Origin: an uncultured Clostridia bacterium
GTDB lineage: Bacteria; Bacillota; Clostridia; UBA1381
DNA: 45,366 bases
Assembly (NCBI GenBank): GCA_910585795.1
Contig: CAJUFV010000173.1
Span: forward strand, 1 to 45,366
Reading direction: 5' to 3'
Shown here: piece after piece, positions 7,121-15,195 of the stretch
How positions within the stretch are numbered: position 1 is the stretch's first letter
How the letters are laid out: each line of letters begins with the position of its first letter
The notes under the pieces: generated by a model
The model's input: the letters and a program-made list of their open reading frames with translations, nothing else
What the model was told of the DNA's origin: nothing
Database searches by the model: none
Position numbers and translations under genes: made by a program

Positions 7121-7996
7121 TTAATTTTCAATATCGTCTTCCTCAGCAGAAACAACGCTCTCAATCATATTGGTAACAACCTCATTGAGCTGCGCAGCAT
7201 TCTTAGATGTAATAACAGATTCACCTAATTCCTGCTCTAAGCCTCTCCGTGCATTTCCTGCAATATTTCCGCCTTTCTTCGCAGCCATACGGTTTTCCTC
7301 AAAAGTCTTTGGCTTCTCAGCTTTAGATATTTCAGTAGTGCTGACTTCTGCCAACATATTTAATACAAGCTCTGTATCACTCATATTATCCCGAAGGTTT
7401 TCCTTTTTCAAGCCCTTGAGATTTTTATATTGCCTTGTAGTCATACCCGACCACGCCTTTGAAATCTCGTCTGTAAGAATGGCATATTCAAGACCTTTTT
7501 TCACACCGCGTTTATCCCATTCTTCTGTCAAATTATTTCTGACGCGAATGGATAAAATTCTTTGATGTATCCACTCATCACTGTATCCCTTTTTCTGATA
7601 TGTTTCCAAAGCCCTGTCAATAGCAAGTTCCGGATCAATAGTTTCCTCTATACGTTCCCTTCCCACTTCTGCAAGCCAAATTTTAAAAGGTTCGGCTTTT
7701 GGTGATGGTATAGACTGAATTATTCTTAATAGCTGTTCTGTATCTGCTACGTCTGTTTTATATCTTTTTCCATCTTTAGGAGATTTTAATTTCAGTTGGT
7801 TACAATTTGTAACCGACTCATTCCCCTCTTTTTTTAAGCGGTTTTTTAGCACTTTCCAATAATTATTAGGATTGGGACTGTCTGTTAAAACAGCAATCAC
7901 ATCAACAATGGAAAAATACCATTCTTCTGTTTCTTCATCCCATGCTGTTCGTATAGCTTTATCTTCAAATAGCTGCATTGAATTATTTTCTTCCAT
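7121..7996 (-). CDS. BRO-N family antirepressor-like protein (DinD-like)
   Basis: A 291-residue protein with an N-terminal BRO-type domain (about 1-110). The order is FEDKAIRTAWDEETEEWYFS, then VDVIAVLTDSPNPNNYW, and YKTDVADTEQLLRIIQSIPS. The rest is helical (IDRALETYQKKGYSDEWI; then a basic FEENRMAAKKGGNIAGNARR segment). This full architecture is found in phage antirepressors and in DNA-damage-inducible protein D-like proteins. It probably binds DNA in the cytoplasm. The ATG at 7994-7996 has GGAGGAG 8-10 bases ahead; a longer frame to 8074 would place that site inside the coding region. It has its own promoter (8046-8074) and terminator (7077-7105). Confidence 0.8.
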   Translation of the reverse strand: MEENNSMQLFEDKAIRTAWDEETEEWYFSIVDVIAVLTDSPNPNNYWKVLKNRLKKEGNESVTNCNQLKLKSPKDGKRYKTDVADTEQLLRIIQSIPSPKAEPFKIWLAEVGRERIEETIDPELAIDRALETYQKKGYSDEWIHQRILSIRVRNNLTEEWDKRGVKKGLEYAILTDEISKAWSGMTTRQYKNLKGLKKENLRDNMSDTELVLNMLAEVSTTEISKAEKPKTFEENRMAAKKGGNIAGNARRGLEQELGESVITSKNAAQLNEVVTNMIESVVSAEEDDIEN

Positions 7997-8045
7997 TGCT
8001 GTTTTCTCCTCCATAATAAATATTTTTATTATTCTGCTTTTATAT

Positions 8046-8074
8046 ATTTTATCATAAATTTTGACAAATTTCAA
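8046..8074 (-). promoter_or_regulatory. Promoter of the BRO-type gene
   Basis: On the minus strand TTGAAA, a 17-base spacer and TAAAAT lie about 50 bases before the start codon. The hairpin at 8096-8117 is directly upstream, which would separate this transcript from the recombinase operon. Confidence 0.55.
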
Positions 8075-8095
8075 TGTTTATATTATTTCTCAGCA

Positions 8096-8117
8096 GCATC
8101 TGTCACTTGACAGATGC
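8096..8117 (-). terminator. Perfect hairpin at the end of the recombinase operon
   Basis: GCATCTGTCA and TGACAGATGC are exact reverse complements separated by two bases, giving a nine-pair stem with a tetraloop. The stop codon of the 40-residue ORF lies inside it. No T tract follows, so termination may be inefficient; a protein-binding site is the alternative. Confidence 0.45.
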
Positions 8118-8225
8118 ATTATCTTTCAGTTCACATAACTGTTCCTTAGTTCCAACTCGGCAATATATCGCATATTTGAATTTCTTTTGTTTTTTACGTT
8201 TCTTTGCATTCTTTCTTTTACTCAT
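8103..8225 (-). CDS. 40-residue basic ORF resembling a catalytically dead serine-recombinase N-terminus
   Basis: The ORF starts at ATG 8223-8225 behind a perfect AGGAGG site and encodes a lysine-rich head (MSKRKNAKKRKKQKK) followed by FKYAIYCRVGTKEQL. That second part copies the first strand and active-site loop of serine recombinases; the two full recombinases here have AYCRVSTDSEEQL and AYARVSSKSDEQQ. The catalytic serine is replaced by glycine (RVS to RVG), and the protein stops about 15 residues later. It could be a decayed recombinase start or a small protein that interferes with the recombinases. The intact binding site and position in the operon suggest it is translated. Confidence 0.6.
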   Translation of the reverse strand: MSKRKNAKKRKKQKKFKYAIYCRVGTKEQLCELKDNASVK

Positions 8226-8239
8226 TGGGTTCCCTCCTG

Positions 8240-8467
8240 TTATATAATCAGCCATCCGGCTGTTTTTTTACCTGTTATGTACTGATATTCATGTTTTGGA
8301 ATGCTTCTCGCTGATTTCACCTTATGTCTGTCTTCCTCTCCGATAAATCCAAGTTCTATTGCCTGTGTCACTATATCATTGGAGTCATTCAGGAACCCGC
8401 TATATTTAAAGCAGATAACATCATCGCAGTCCCTGCCGTATGTAACCAATATCTCATAATATCCCAT
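8240..8467 (-). CDS. Small hypothetical protein after the recombinase
   Basis: A 75-residue protein beginning MGYYEILVTYGRDCDDVICF. It starts eight bases after the stop of the last recombinase gene, so it is probably translated from the same message; the ribosome binding site is weak (AAAAAG). It appears to have a compact alpha/beta make-up and ends in a hydrophobic WLII. I do not recognise the family. Its place between the recombinase and the 40-residue ORF suggests a role in, or transport with, the mobile element. Confidence 0.55.
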   Translation of the reverse strand: MGYYEILVTYGRDCDDVICFKYSGFLNDSNDIVTQAIELGFIGEEDRHKVKSARSIPKHEYQYITGKKTAGWLII

Positions 8468-8475
8468 ATTCTTTT

Positions 8476-10101
8476 TCAGGCGGCTTTTGTGAGTTCCTTT
8501 TCATACGATATCCCGCCTATAAGCCATATGATGATTTTGTCTTGGGATATTACATCTATCCGCTCTACCACAGCCCTTACTGTTTCATCATCGAACTCTG
8601 TCATCTGTTCACTCATATGGTCTATCGCTTCAAATATCTGCTTCAGTCTTGCCTGCTCCGCTCCTTTCATCTGAATTTCCATTGTATGCTTCTTATTTTC
8701 CTCTCTCAATACCTTTGATTCCTGCATAATTTCCGCGCATATATCGTCAAGCTCGTCCGTTGTAATCTCGCCTGCCGAGTTCTTATACAATGCCTCACGC
8801 ATTCTTTCATTAAGCTTGTCTATCTTATTGTTATTTTCCTCTATACTGAACGGCTCGTTTGTCTTGCCGAGCAGTGCTGCGATATTGCATTTCACTATAT
8901 CTCTTATTGAATTCTTGCTTGCGTATACTGCGTTTATCGCTTCAATTACCACGCTTTTAATCACATCGTCATCTATGCTCGGAGAGGTATGGCAGTATTT
9001 CTTACCGTATTCAAGCCTGCTGACGCATCGCCACACATATTTTTTATTCTTTCGTCTGTCTATCCATATAGTACGGCGGTATTTGCTTCCGCACTCTCCG
9101 CATACTACAAGATTATTCAAAGCGGATTTACCGCTGTATTTACTGAACTCATTTTTCTTTTCATTTTTCCTTATACAATTCCTGCGTTTTAATTCTATCT
9201 GAACAGCATCGAATTGCTCTCTGCTTATAATCGGGACATGATGATTTCTTATATAATACTGAGGCAGTTCGCCTGTGTTAACCTTTTTACGTTTAGTTGT
9301 TACGTCTGTGGTAAAGGTTTTCTGTGTAAGGACATCTCCTGTATACTTTTCATTTGTAAGCACACGTTTTATCCCTGCCTTGCTCCATCTCGGCAATCCT
9401 GACGGTGTCAGGTGCCCACGTTCTTCAAGTTTATCTGCAATCTGGCTAAGTGTATGCCCGTCAAGGAAGCTGTCGAACATTATTTTCACCGCTACGGTCT
9501 GTTCCATATCGGCAGTGATGTTTCCGTCCTCGTCTTGTTTATATCCATATATCCCATTAAAGTTGAATCCCACTCTGCCTGCTTTATAGCCAAACCTCTT
9601 GCCGAGCTTTATATTCTCGCTCATCGATTCGCTCTCTGCCTGTGCGAATATACTGTGGAGAGCAAGGAGCATCTCACTTGTTAATGTTAATGTGTTCAGG
9701 TTTTCTTTCTCGAATATGATTCCTATGCCCTTATCTCTTAACGACCTTGCATATTCGAGTGTTACAGTTGTGTTTCGTGAGAATCTGGAAACTGATTTTG
9801 TAATTATAAGGTCAATTTTACCTTTATCACACATCTCCATCATACGATTAAACTCATCGCGCTTCTTTGTCGAAACTCCGCTTATTCCCTCATCGGCAAA
9901 TACCTCCACGAGCGTCCATTCCGGCGCAGCGTTGATTTTATCCGTATAATAATCAATCTGTGTACGGTAGCTTGTTAATTGTTCCTCGCTGTCCGTACTA
10001 ACACGGCAGTATGCCGCAACTCTCATTTTCTTGAATCCCTGCTTCGGCGCCATTGCGTTCTTTGTTGCAGGAATCACCTCAACCCAACTGTCCTTATTCA
10101 T
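8476..10101 (-). CDS. Large serine recombinase (third of a triplet)
   Basis: A 541-residue site-specific recombinase. The resolvase domain (about 26-170) has the catalytic Ser35 in AYCRVSTDSEEQ, the ADEGISG loop and SVSRFSRNT with the active-site arginines. A recombinase domain follows (about 190-300: GYKQDEDGN, then LTPSGLPRWSKAGIKRVLTNEKYTG). Then come a zinc ribbon (CGECGSKYRR, later WRC and YC) and a coiled-coil tail. Such enzymes integrate and excise ICEs, IMEs and prophages by cutting both strands at att sites. It starts 16 bases after the truncated middle gene, in one operon. All visible catalytic residues are intact. Confidence 0.92.
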   Translation of the reverse strand: MNKDSWVEVIPATKNAMAPKQGFKKMRVAAYCRVSTDSEEQLTSYRTQIDYYTDKINAAPEWTLVEVFADEGISGVSTKKRDEFNRMMEMCDKGKIDLIITKSVSRFSRNTTVTLEYARSLRDKGIGIIFEKENLNTLTLTSEMLLALHSIFAQAESESMSENIKLGKRFGYKAGRVGFNFNGIYGYKQDEDGNITADMEQTVAVKIMFDSFLDGHTLSQIADKLEERGHLTPSGLPRWSKAGIKRVLTNEKYTGDVLTQKTFTTDVTTKRKKVNTGELPQYYIRNHHVPIISREQFDAVQIELKRRNCIRKNEKKNEFSKYSGKSALNNLVVCGECGSKYRRTIWIDRRKNKKYVWRCVSRLEYGKKYCHTSPSIDDDVIKSVVIEAINAVYASKNSIRDIVKCNIAALLGKTNEPFSIEENNNKIDKLNERMREALYKNSAGEITTDELDDICAEIMQESKVLREENKKHTMEIQMKGAEQARLKQIFEAIDHMSEQMTEFDDETVRAVVERIDVISQDKIIIWLIGGISYEKELTKAA

Positions 10102-10117
10102 ATTACGATGTTCCTTT

Positions 10118-10969
10118 CTATATTATCTTCCCATTCCTTAGTTCTATCTGAACCCTTCCACCATCGTATATATGTATTTTAGATATTATTTTATTTAACA
10201 GCTCCGCTGTTAATTTATCTATCTTTGAATATCTGCACAGTACATTTTGTATTTCTTCGGTTATAGCCGATGTATCGGTTCCTGTGCATCTGTCGAACTT
10301 GTATTTTGCAAGGTCGAATATTTGCTTGAGCAATTCTCCTCTGCCCGCATCATCGCCATTCAGCTTACAGTAAAGCTCATTGCTTTTCTGCTCAATCTCC
10401 TCACTGTCTATAACCTCTGATGATTCCGGCGGTTTTATAAGCTCCGGATTTTCAATCAATTTATTTATCTTCTCCCGTATAATCTCATGGAATGTGCTTT
10501 CTCTTATTGAGAATGCTTCGCATTGATCATTGGCACAATCTATTATGATATGTGCTGTTTTACAGCGTCCGTGCTGCTTTCGCTTTATTTTGCTTCCGCA
10601 TTTGCTACATTCCGTATTTTGTCGTATGAATTTATCAAGATTCAATTTGTCATCGTCTATATCCAACTGCTTTTTAGCTTTAAGCTCGTTAGCCCGTTTA
10701 TACACTTCATCAGATATAATTCTCGGATAATCATCTTTTCCGCAGTATCTTTCGTTTTCAATCATTCTTTTTATCATATTCTTATTCCAATCAGCCTTAC
10801 CCTCACGGTACTCAATTCCCGTCATTGTAAATCTCTCAGCAATATTTTTGAATGATTTTCCCGATATGTAAAGCTCAAAGGCTGATTTCACCAATCGCTC
10901 CTCCTGCGGAATAACTGCAAGTCTGCCGTCTGTTATCTCGTACCCGAATGGTACATACCTTGTTCCCAA
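10118..10969 (-). CDS. Recombinase-like protein lacking the catalytic domain (middle of the triplet)
   Basis: This 283-residue protein begins directly in the recombinase domain (RYVPFGYEITDGRLAVIP, then SFKNIAERFTMTGIEYR). It continues with a zinc ribbon (CSKCGSKIKRKQHGRCKT and IIDCANDQCEAF) and a helical tail. It has no resolvase domain and so no catalytic serine. The start is a TTG (10967-10969) one base after the stop of the upstream recombinase, with AGGAGG nine bases ahead lying inside that gene; this is tight translational coupling. Triplets of serine recombinase genes are known on Firmicutes ICEs and IMEs. The design suggests a DNA-binding partner that gives site specificity or directionality rather than a random fragment. 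Confidence 0.85.
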   Translation of the reverse strand: MGTRYVPFGYEITDGRLAVIPQEERLVKSAFELYISGKSFKNIAERFTMTGIEYREGKADWNKNMIKRMIENERYCGKDDYPRIISDEVYKRANELKAKKQLDIDDDKLNLDKFIRQNTECSKCGSKIKRKQHGRCKTAHIIIDCANDQCEAFSIRESTFHEIIREKINKLIENPELIKPPESSEVIDSEEIEQKSNELYCKLNGDDAGRGELLKQIFDLAKYKFDRCTGTDTSAITEEIQNVLCRYSKIDKLTAELLNKIISKIHIYDGGRVQIELRNGKII

Positions 10970-10970
10970 T

Positions 10971-12524
10971 TTACAGCACCTCCTCTATTCTGATATCAAG
11001 TTCTAAATTATTTATAAGCCTGAATGTCAGTACATCGCTGTCTGCGTATATTTTCTGTACCACACGCCTGAACTGTTCCCTGTCAAAGTCCGCTATGGCT
11101 CCTGTGATTTCAAACTCTTTAAGCAGTTTCTTTGTCTGCTCTATAACCTTATCAAACTCATTTTTCTGCTGAAATTTCTTTTTTTGTTTACGAAGCTTAA
11201 TAATCTGCTCGTTAAGTCTGTTGTTTTCCTCTATATATGAAACAGGTTCTATCAATCCTTTAGCTTTCAGCCTGTTGATTGACAGAACCTGTTCTGTTGT
11301 CTGTGCTATTTGAATATTTATATCCCCGATTAAATTCTTTTCTGCCGAATTCGTCCGTATCATCTCTATTTGAGAGAGCATCGGATGCAGAATATATTCC
11401 TGATTCTCCTTTAATCTGTTATACATTAGTATATATGCTTTTCTTATACAAGCATCGTCTATCGGCTTTGACGGACATTTATCCGCTCCGTAATCGTGCT
11501 GCCTGCATACCCAAGCATATTTGCCGTCCCAACGGTCTTTTTTTCTGTATATGCTTCCGCATTCTCTGCATACTATCGTATGTGAGAATGAATGTTCCTG
11601 CGTTGTTCTGCCCGAATAGTACAATTCCCTTCGCTTACTGAGAAGCTTCACAGCCTTATCAAATTCTTCTCTCGATACTATCGGGACATTTGCGTTATAT
11701 TTATAATACTTATCCTTTTCCCCTCTGTTTTTCTTAGCCTTATACGGGAAACCATCCCTATATGATTTCTGCAGCAAAGCGTCACCTTTATATCGGACAT
11801 TGGATAGAATATAGCTTATATCTTTTATCCTCCAAGTTACACCGCCGAATTTAGTCGGTACTCCTGCCTGATTCAGCTCATCGGCTATTTTATATATGCT
11901 TTTCCCCTCATTGTACGCTCTGAATATTACACGCACAACCTGTGCCTGTTCTTCATTTATTTTGAACTCATCATTTTCTATGTAATATCCATATGGAGCA
12001 TTGACCTGCTTATATGTTCCGAGCTTCATCCGTGCTGTACAGCTCATTCGCATATTCTGTGCTATTGATATTGATTCTTCCTGCGCTATTGTCGCATATA
12101 CGCATATGGCAGTGAAATCGCTCGGTCTGCCCGAATCAAGCTGCTGTTCCTCAAAGTATACCGTTACTCCAAGCTCTTTCAGTTCTTTTACAATTTCTAC
12201 GCATTCGCTTATATTTCTTGCAAATCTGGATACTGCCTTTGTCAGTATCTTATCAATCTTGCCCTCTCGGCAATCGTCAAGCATACGGTTGAACTCGTCA
12301 CGTTTATCTTTTCTTGTGCCTGTCAGTCCCTCGTCTGCATATATATCTACATATTCCCATTCCGGATTTTCATTTATCAATCTGGTATAATACTGAACTT
12401 GTCCGAAGAATGAGTATTGCTGTTCGTCTGATTTCGAGCTTACCCTCGCATACGCGCATACGCGAAGCTTCGGCTTTTCCTGCTGTACTGCCTGATTGCC
12501 CTGTATCATGATTACTTCAGCCAT
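10971..12524 (-). CDS. Large serine recombinase (first of a triplet)
   Basis: A 517-residue recombinase. The resolvase domain (about 20-165) has Ser29 in AYARVSSKSDEQ, the YADEGLTGT loop and AVSRFARNISE. The recombinase domain (about 185-300) includes GYYIENDEFKINEEQAQVV and AGVPTKFGGVTWRIKDIS. A zinc ribbon (CRECGSIYRKKDRW, later WVCRQHDYG and C) and a helical tail follow. I start at the ATG 12522-12524 because AGGAG lies eight bases ahead; the nine extra upstream codons would cover that site. It probably works together with the two recombinase proteins downstream. Confidence 0.92.
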   Translation of the reverse strand: MAEVIMIQGNQAVQQEKPKLRVCAYARVSSKSDEQQYSFFGQVQYYTRLINENPEWEYVDIYADEGLTGTRKDKRDEFNRMLDDCREGKIDKILTKAVSRFARNISECVEIVKELKELGVTVYFEEQQLDSGRPSDFTAICVYATIAQEESISIAQNMRMSCTARMKLGTYKQVNAPYGYYIENDEFKINEEQAQVVRVIFRAYNEGKSIYKIADELNQAGVPTKFGGVTWRIKDISYILSNVRYKGDALLQKSYRDGFPYKAKKNRGEKDKYYKYNANVPIVSREEFDKAVKLLSKRRELYYSGRTTQEHSFSHTIVCRECGSIYRKKDRWDGKYAWVCRQHDYGADKCPSKPIDDACIRKAYILMYNRLKENQEYILHPMLSQIEMIRTNSAEKNLIGDINIQIAQTTEQVLSINRLKAKGLIEPVSYIEENNRLNEQIIKLRKQKKKFQQKNEFDKVIEQTKKLLKEFEITGAIADFDREQFRRVVQKIYADSDVLTFRLINNLELDIRIEEVL

Positions 12525-12612
12525 ACTATTTTCTCCTTTCCGTCTTTTCAAGTATACACTACCACAATTACAGCTCTATATCCAGACCAAACACCAACAA
12601 AAGATACCTGAT

Positions 12613-12765
12613 TTATGAGTGCATAACGCACAATTTCTTTTCTATATCCAGATTTATGTTATCAGCCAAAGTCCGGAACTCATTTTCGTCAATCAAATTT
12701 AACGATAAAAGCTTTTTAAGCATTGATTTTGCCACTGATTTTTCATATTTCCCTATATTGTTCAT
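12613..12765 (-). CDS. Small SHOCT-like protein before the recombinases
   Basis: Starting at ATG 12763-12765, with AGAGG about ten bases ahead, this 50-residue ORF reads MNNIGKYEKSVAKSMLKKLL and then LIDENEFRTLADNIN. A short amphipathic helix pair with an ID-x-x-E-F turn recalls SHOCT-type oligomerisation motifs and small proteins commonly found before recombinases on Firmicutes elements. The frame is open for 27 more codons upstream, but those lack a binding site. Function unknown. Confidence 0.5.
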   Translation of the reverse strand: MNNIGKYEKSVAKSMLKKLLSLNLIDENEFRTLADNINLDIEKKLCVMHS

Positions 12766-12879
12766 TTTTATATGTCCTCTTTCTAAAACCAAACCACAGG
12801 CGAAGCGGAACTTCCGCTGCGCCTGCGTTTTGATTATTTCTTTCAATTATATTTTCTAATCAGTATTATTCCTGTCCCC

Positions 12880-13190
12880 TGACTTACGGGCATTGTAACG
12901 AACTGCTCCGGCTTAGAGCATCACAGGGATTCCACCTCTCCGACATCCGTCCGAGCCGTATTCTGGAACTTAATCTCGACTATACGGGAGTATCATTATA
13001 TGCAATAACCATCTTGGCTTTGCAGGATGCCGTCCCTGCATTGCTGCTAAATGGACACACGCTCGTACCTTATATTCGGCAGTCCGTTTGATGGAGGCTT
13101 AACCTCCACAGGCAGTCTTGGCGCACTTGCAGCATAGCTCCGGTTATCGCTAACGTATTCGTTATTGGGTATTTAGTTGTCAAAGAACAG
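12880..13190 (-). ncRNA. Putative structured RNA or regulatory region between the sigma-like gene and the recombinases
   Basis: The 490 bases between the sigma-like gene and the 50-residue ORF have no convincing gene. About 310 of them are clearly richer in G+C than their surroundings. Local stems include TGGAGG / CCTCCA (13092-13097 with 13103-13108), TGCAGG / CCTGCA (13021-13026 with 13035-13040) and CCGTAT / ATACGG (12956-12961 with 12982-12987). GGCAGTC is repeated directly at 13078 and 13111. Sharp composition change, lack of ORFs and several stable stems are typical of structured RNA. I cannot match it to a named RNA class; strand is assumed from the operon. Confidence 0.4.
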
Positions 13191-13256
13191 TGAGAGACTA
13201 TATTTCCCCCTCACTTTTATATATAGGGAGTTTTTTAAACTTTTGACAACCATTTT

Positions 13257-13670
13257 TTACCATTTTTCTAAAATTTCTTTTAGACGCATTAAAATTTTAT
13301 GTTTACGCTTATGTATTGCATTCTGCGATAGTTTAAGTATTTCCGCCAATTTCCTCTCTGACTGATTAAGATAATACAATTGTTCTATCAAGAATATTTC
13401 TTCTTCAGAAAGCTGTGTTAATGCCCTGTTTAATTTTTCATGCATTATATTTTCAACAACTTCGTTTTCAATATCAATATTGGGATCAGCAAATATGCTT
13501 TCACCGGTATACTCGTCTGTATCCAATGCATCAAAGGAAAGAATAACCATTTCCTTTCGTTGTTTCTCCAATGTTCTGCTTCTATCATATTCTTTCTTAT
13601 ATTTTTTATATTGTTCCTCAGAAACCTCATATAAATGTCCGTTCATTTTCCAATAATATTTCTTCGACAT
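13257..13670 (-). CDS. Sigma-70-like factor (region 4 helix-turn-helix)
   Basis: A 137-residue protein whose C-terminal half is a sigma region 4: LTQLSEEEIFLIEQLYYLNQ, then SERKLAEILKLSQNAIHKRK and HKILMRLKEIL. This matches the helix-turn-helix that reads -35 boxes. The N-terminus (KKYYWKMNGHLYEVSEEQY) is a short aromatic segment seen in small sigma-like proteins of clostridial mobile elements. Region 2 is reduced or absent, so it may act as a transcription activator rather than a full sigma factor. ATG 13668-13670 has GGAGG eight bases ahead. It probably controls the recombinase operon; two palindromes lie just upstream. Confidence 0.8.
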   Translation of the reverse strand: MSKKYYWKMNGHLYEVSEEQYKKYKKEYDRSRTLEKQRKEMVILSFDALDTDEYTGESIFADPNIDIENEVVENIMHEKLNRALTQLSEEEIFLIEQLYYLNQSERKLAEILKLSQNAIHKRKHKILMRLKEILEKW

Positions 13671-13682
13671 AATGATGCCCTC

Positions 13683-13717
13683 CAATTCAATTTTGTTTAG
13701 ATTTTCAAATTGAATTG
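13683..13717. promoter_or_regulatory. Perfect palindrome adjoining the ribosome binding site of the sigma-like gene
   Basis: CAATTCAATTT (13683-13693) and AAATTGAATTG (13707-13717) are exact reverse complements around a 13-base loop. In the minus-strand message the stem ends exactly at the GGAGG site. It could be an operator for autoregulation or an RNA hairpin that tunes translation. Confidence 0.45.
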
Positions 13718-13727
13718 CATCATTACG

Positions 13728-13751
13728 GGTATCTGATATATACCAGATGCC
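13728..13751. repeat. Second palindrome upstream of the sigma-like gene
   Basis: GGTATCTG and CAGATGCC pair (one G-U) around ATATATAC. It lies ten bases from the first palindrome and may be part of the same control region or a remnant terminator. Confidence 0.35.
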
Positions 13752-13933
13752 AATGTTTTGTCCAGAAACCGATTAAATCACAAAAAACAAAGGGATTATG
13801 CCCTTTATCGGCAATTCCCCAAGTTTTTGATATGATTTCACAGCAATATCGGCTTTCCTCCGCATTACAAGAAAATTTGCAGTCGGGATTAAAAAAATTT
13901 TGTTTGCTTTGTTCCTCTGATGTATAAAAAGAA

Positions 13934-13980
13934 AAAAGTGACATATTATGTGTCAATAAGTCGCATAATATATCACTTTT
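13934..13980. terminator. Long AT-rich inverted repeat, probable bidirectional terminator
   Basis: Arms of 19 bases (13934-13952 and 13962-13980) pair with one mismatch and one wobble around TCAATAAGT. Each arm begins or ends with an A4/T4 run, and on the minus strand T-rich sequence continues past the stem, as in a terminator. It isolates the recombinase module from the sugar cluster. The segment 13752-13933 next to it holds no gene I can support. Confidence 0.5.
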
Positions 13981-14025
13981 AGCTTGATTTTCTGTTAAGT
14001 TGGCATTTTTCGCACTGAAGGGTAA

Positions 14026-14071
14026 ATGAGCTGAGTATGTTAAAACTCTTTTTTTAGCACACTCAGCTCAT
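14026..14071. repeat. 14-base inverted repeat between the mobile module and the sugar cluster
   Basis: ATGAGCTGAGTATG (14026-14039) and CACACTCAGCTCAT (14058-14071) pair with one mismatch around an 18-base T-rich loop. It may be a terminator, a protein-binding site, or part of an element end. Between here and 14228 I see only a short hairpin (CCATAG / CTATGG at 14169-14184) and no gene. Confidence 0.4.
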
Positions 14072-14228
14072 CTATGATATTTATTAAATTGTATCTGGCT
14101 CGTACTTTTAAAGCACACAGTCCGAATCGTTTAGAAAAGTATATTTTCTCATCCATTGCTTCTAAATACCATAGCATTCTATGGATTTTACATCTGTATC
14201 TCTCAATGACTTCTCAGGTCAAAAAACA

Positions 14229-15170
14229 CTATTGTTTTGCGCTCAACGCCGCGCCTATAATCCCTGCGTCATTGAACAGCGTCGCAGTTTCTATTTTTGT
14301 TTTCTCTCGATATTTGTTATAGTCCCCTGCATAGACATATTCCCTAAGTGGGTTTAGCAAGTAATCGCCTTCTTTGGATATTCCGCCGCCAATCAGGATT
14401 TTATTCGGCTGAAATATGTTTAATATAGATATTAGTCCGTAACTTACATATCGGATATACTGTTCTACTACTGCCTTTGCAGTCTTATCGCCCATTTTTG
14501 CACAATCGAATGCTGTTCTTCCCGACACCTCGCCGTTCTCTTGTATCCATTTGTGCATCATAGAACTGCTGTCAGACTGCATCGCTTGTTTTGTCTGTCG
14601 TATCAGAGCTGTGACTGACGCATATGCTTCCCAACAGCCTTTATTTCCGCAGGAACAAATATCATCTCTATTTGCATTTATTATGATGTGTCCAAGCTCA
14701 CCTCCTGCACAATTAAAGCCTCTGTATGGCTTGCCGTCTATTATAACTCCGCCGCCCACGCCTGTTCCGAGCGTAATCAGTACAAAGCTGTCGGCATTAT
14801 CACCGTTTACCGCATATTCACCTAAAGCCGCCGCATTTGCGTCATTTTCTAAGTTCACAGGTTTACCGAGCTTCTTTTCAAGCATTGCACCCAACTCCGT
14901 ATTCTGCATACGAAGATTACAAGCATACGCAACAATTCCGTTTTTATTATCAACCGTTCCCGGACAACCGACACCGATAGACTTAATTTCTGATATTTGA
15001 CGGTCAGCACCATTTACTACATCAATACACAAATTCGCCATATCTTCAACTATTTCGTCAATTGGTCTTTGCGCCAACGTCGGAACCGATGATTTGTATA
15101 TGATATGTCCTGTTTCATCTACCACACCTGCGGCAATATTTGTGCCGCCTAAGTCTATTCCTATATACAT
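14229..15170 (-). CDS. ROK family sugar kinase
   Basis: A 313-residue cytosolic ROK kinase that phosphorylates a hexose at C6 with ATP. The phosphate-binding loop IGIDLGGTN is at residues 3-11 and the catalytic Asp110 in ENDANAAALGE. A second phosphate loop LGTGVGGG follows (134-141). The zinc site is His161 with CSCGNKGCWE (Cys172, 174, 179). Length is normal. ROK kinases act on glucose, N-acetylglucosamine, N-acetylmannosamine or fructose; the sequence alone does not decide. With nagA and a GH20 enzyme nearby, an amino-sugar or glucose kinase is likely. It has a good AGGAG site and palindromic repeat copy A is 25 bases upstream. Confidence 0.9.
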   Translation of the reverse strand: MYIGIDLGGTNIAAGVVDETGHIIYKSSVPTLAQRPIDEIVEDMANLCIDVVNGADRQISEIKSIGVGCPGTVDNKNGIVAYACNLRMQNTELGAMLEKKLGKPVNLENDANAAALGEYAVNGDNADSFVLITLGTGVGGGVIIDGKPYRGFNCAGGELGHIIINANRDDICSCGNKGCWEAYASVTALIRQTKQAMQSDSSSMMHKWIQENGEVSGRTAFDCAKMGDKTAKAVVEQYIRYVSYGLISILNIFQPNKILIGGGISKEGDYLLNPLREYVYAGDYNKYREKTKIETATLFNDAGIIGAALSAKQ

Positions 15171-15195
15171 TTTATTTTCACTCCTGTTATATTTT

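Noticed and set aside
7170..7565. A 131-codon plus-strand ORF opposite the BRO-type gene
   Set aside because: The minus strand has a clear domain match, promoter and binding site; the plus ORF has none of these.
8816..9949. Several plus-strand ORFs of 60-130 codons
   Set aside because: All are shadows of the serine recombinase on the minus strand.
12850..13256. Group I or group II intron
   Set aside because: Some short motifs (GTGCGCC, ATAGTC) recall introns, but there is no domain V, no complete core and no intron-encoded protein.
13715..13956. Opposed ORFs of about 70 codons on both strands, the minus one cysteine- and tryptophan-rich
   Set aside because: Neither has a ribosome binding site, the minus ORF starts at TTG inside a hairpin, and both lie between terminator-like repeats. 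Left out, although the composition of the minus ORF is unusual.
5093..14228. Exact att sites of the mobile element
   Set aside because: No direct repeat flanking the module could be established by eye, and no tRNA gene marks an insertion point.
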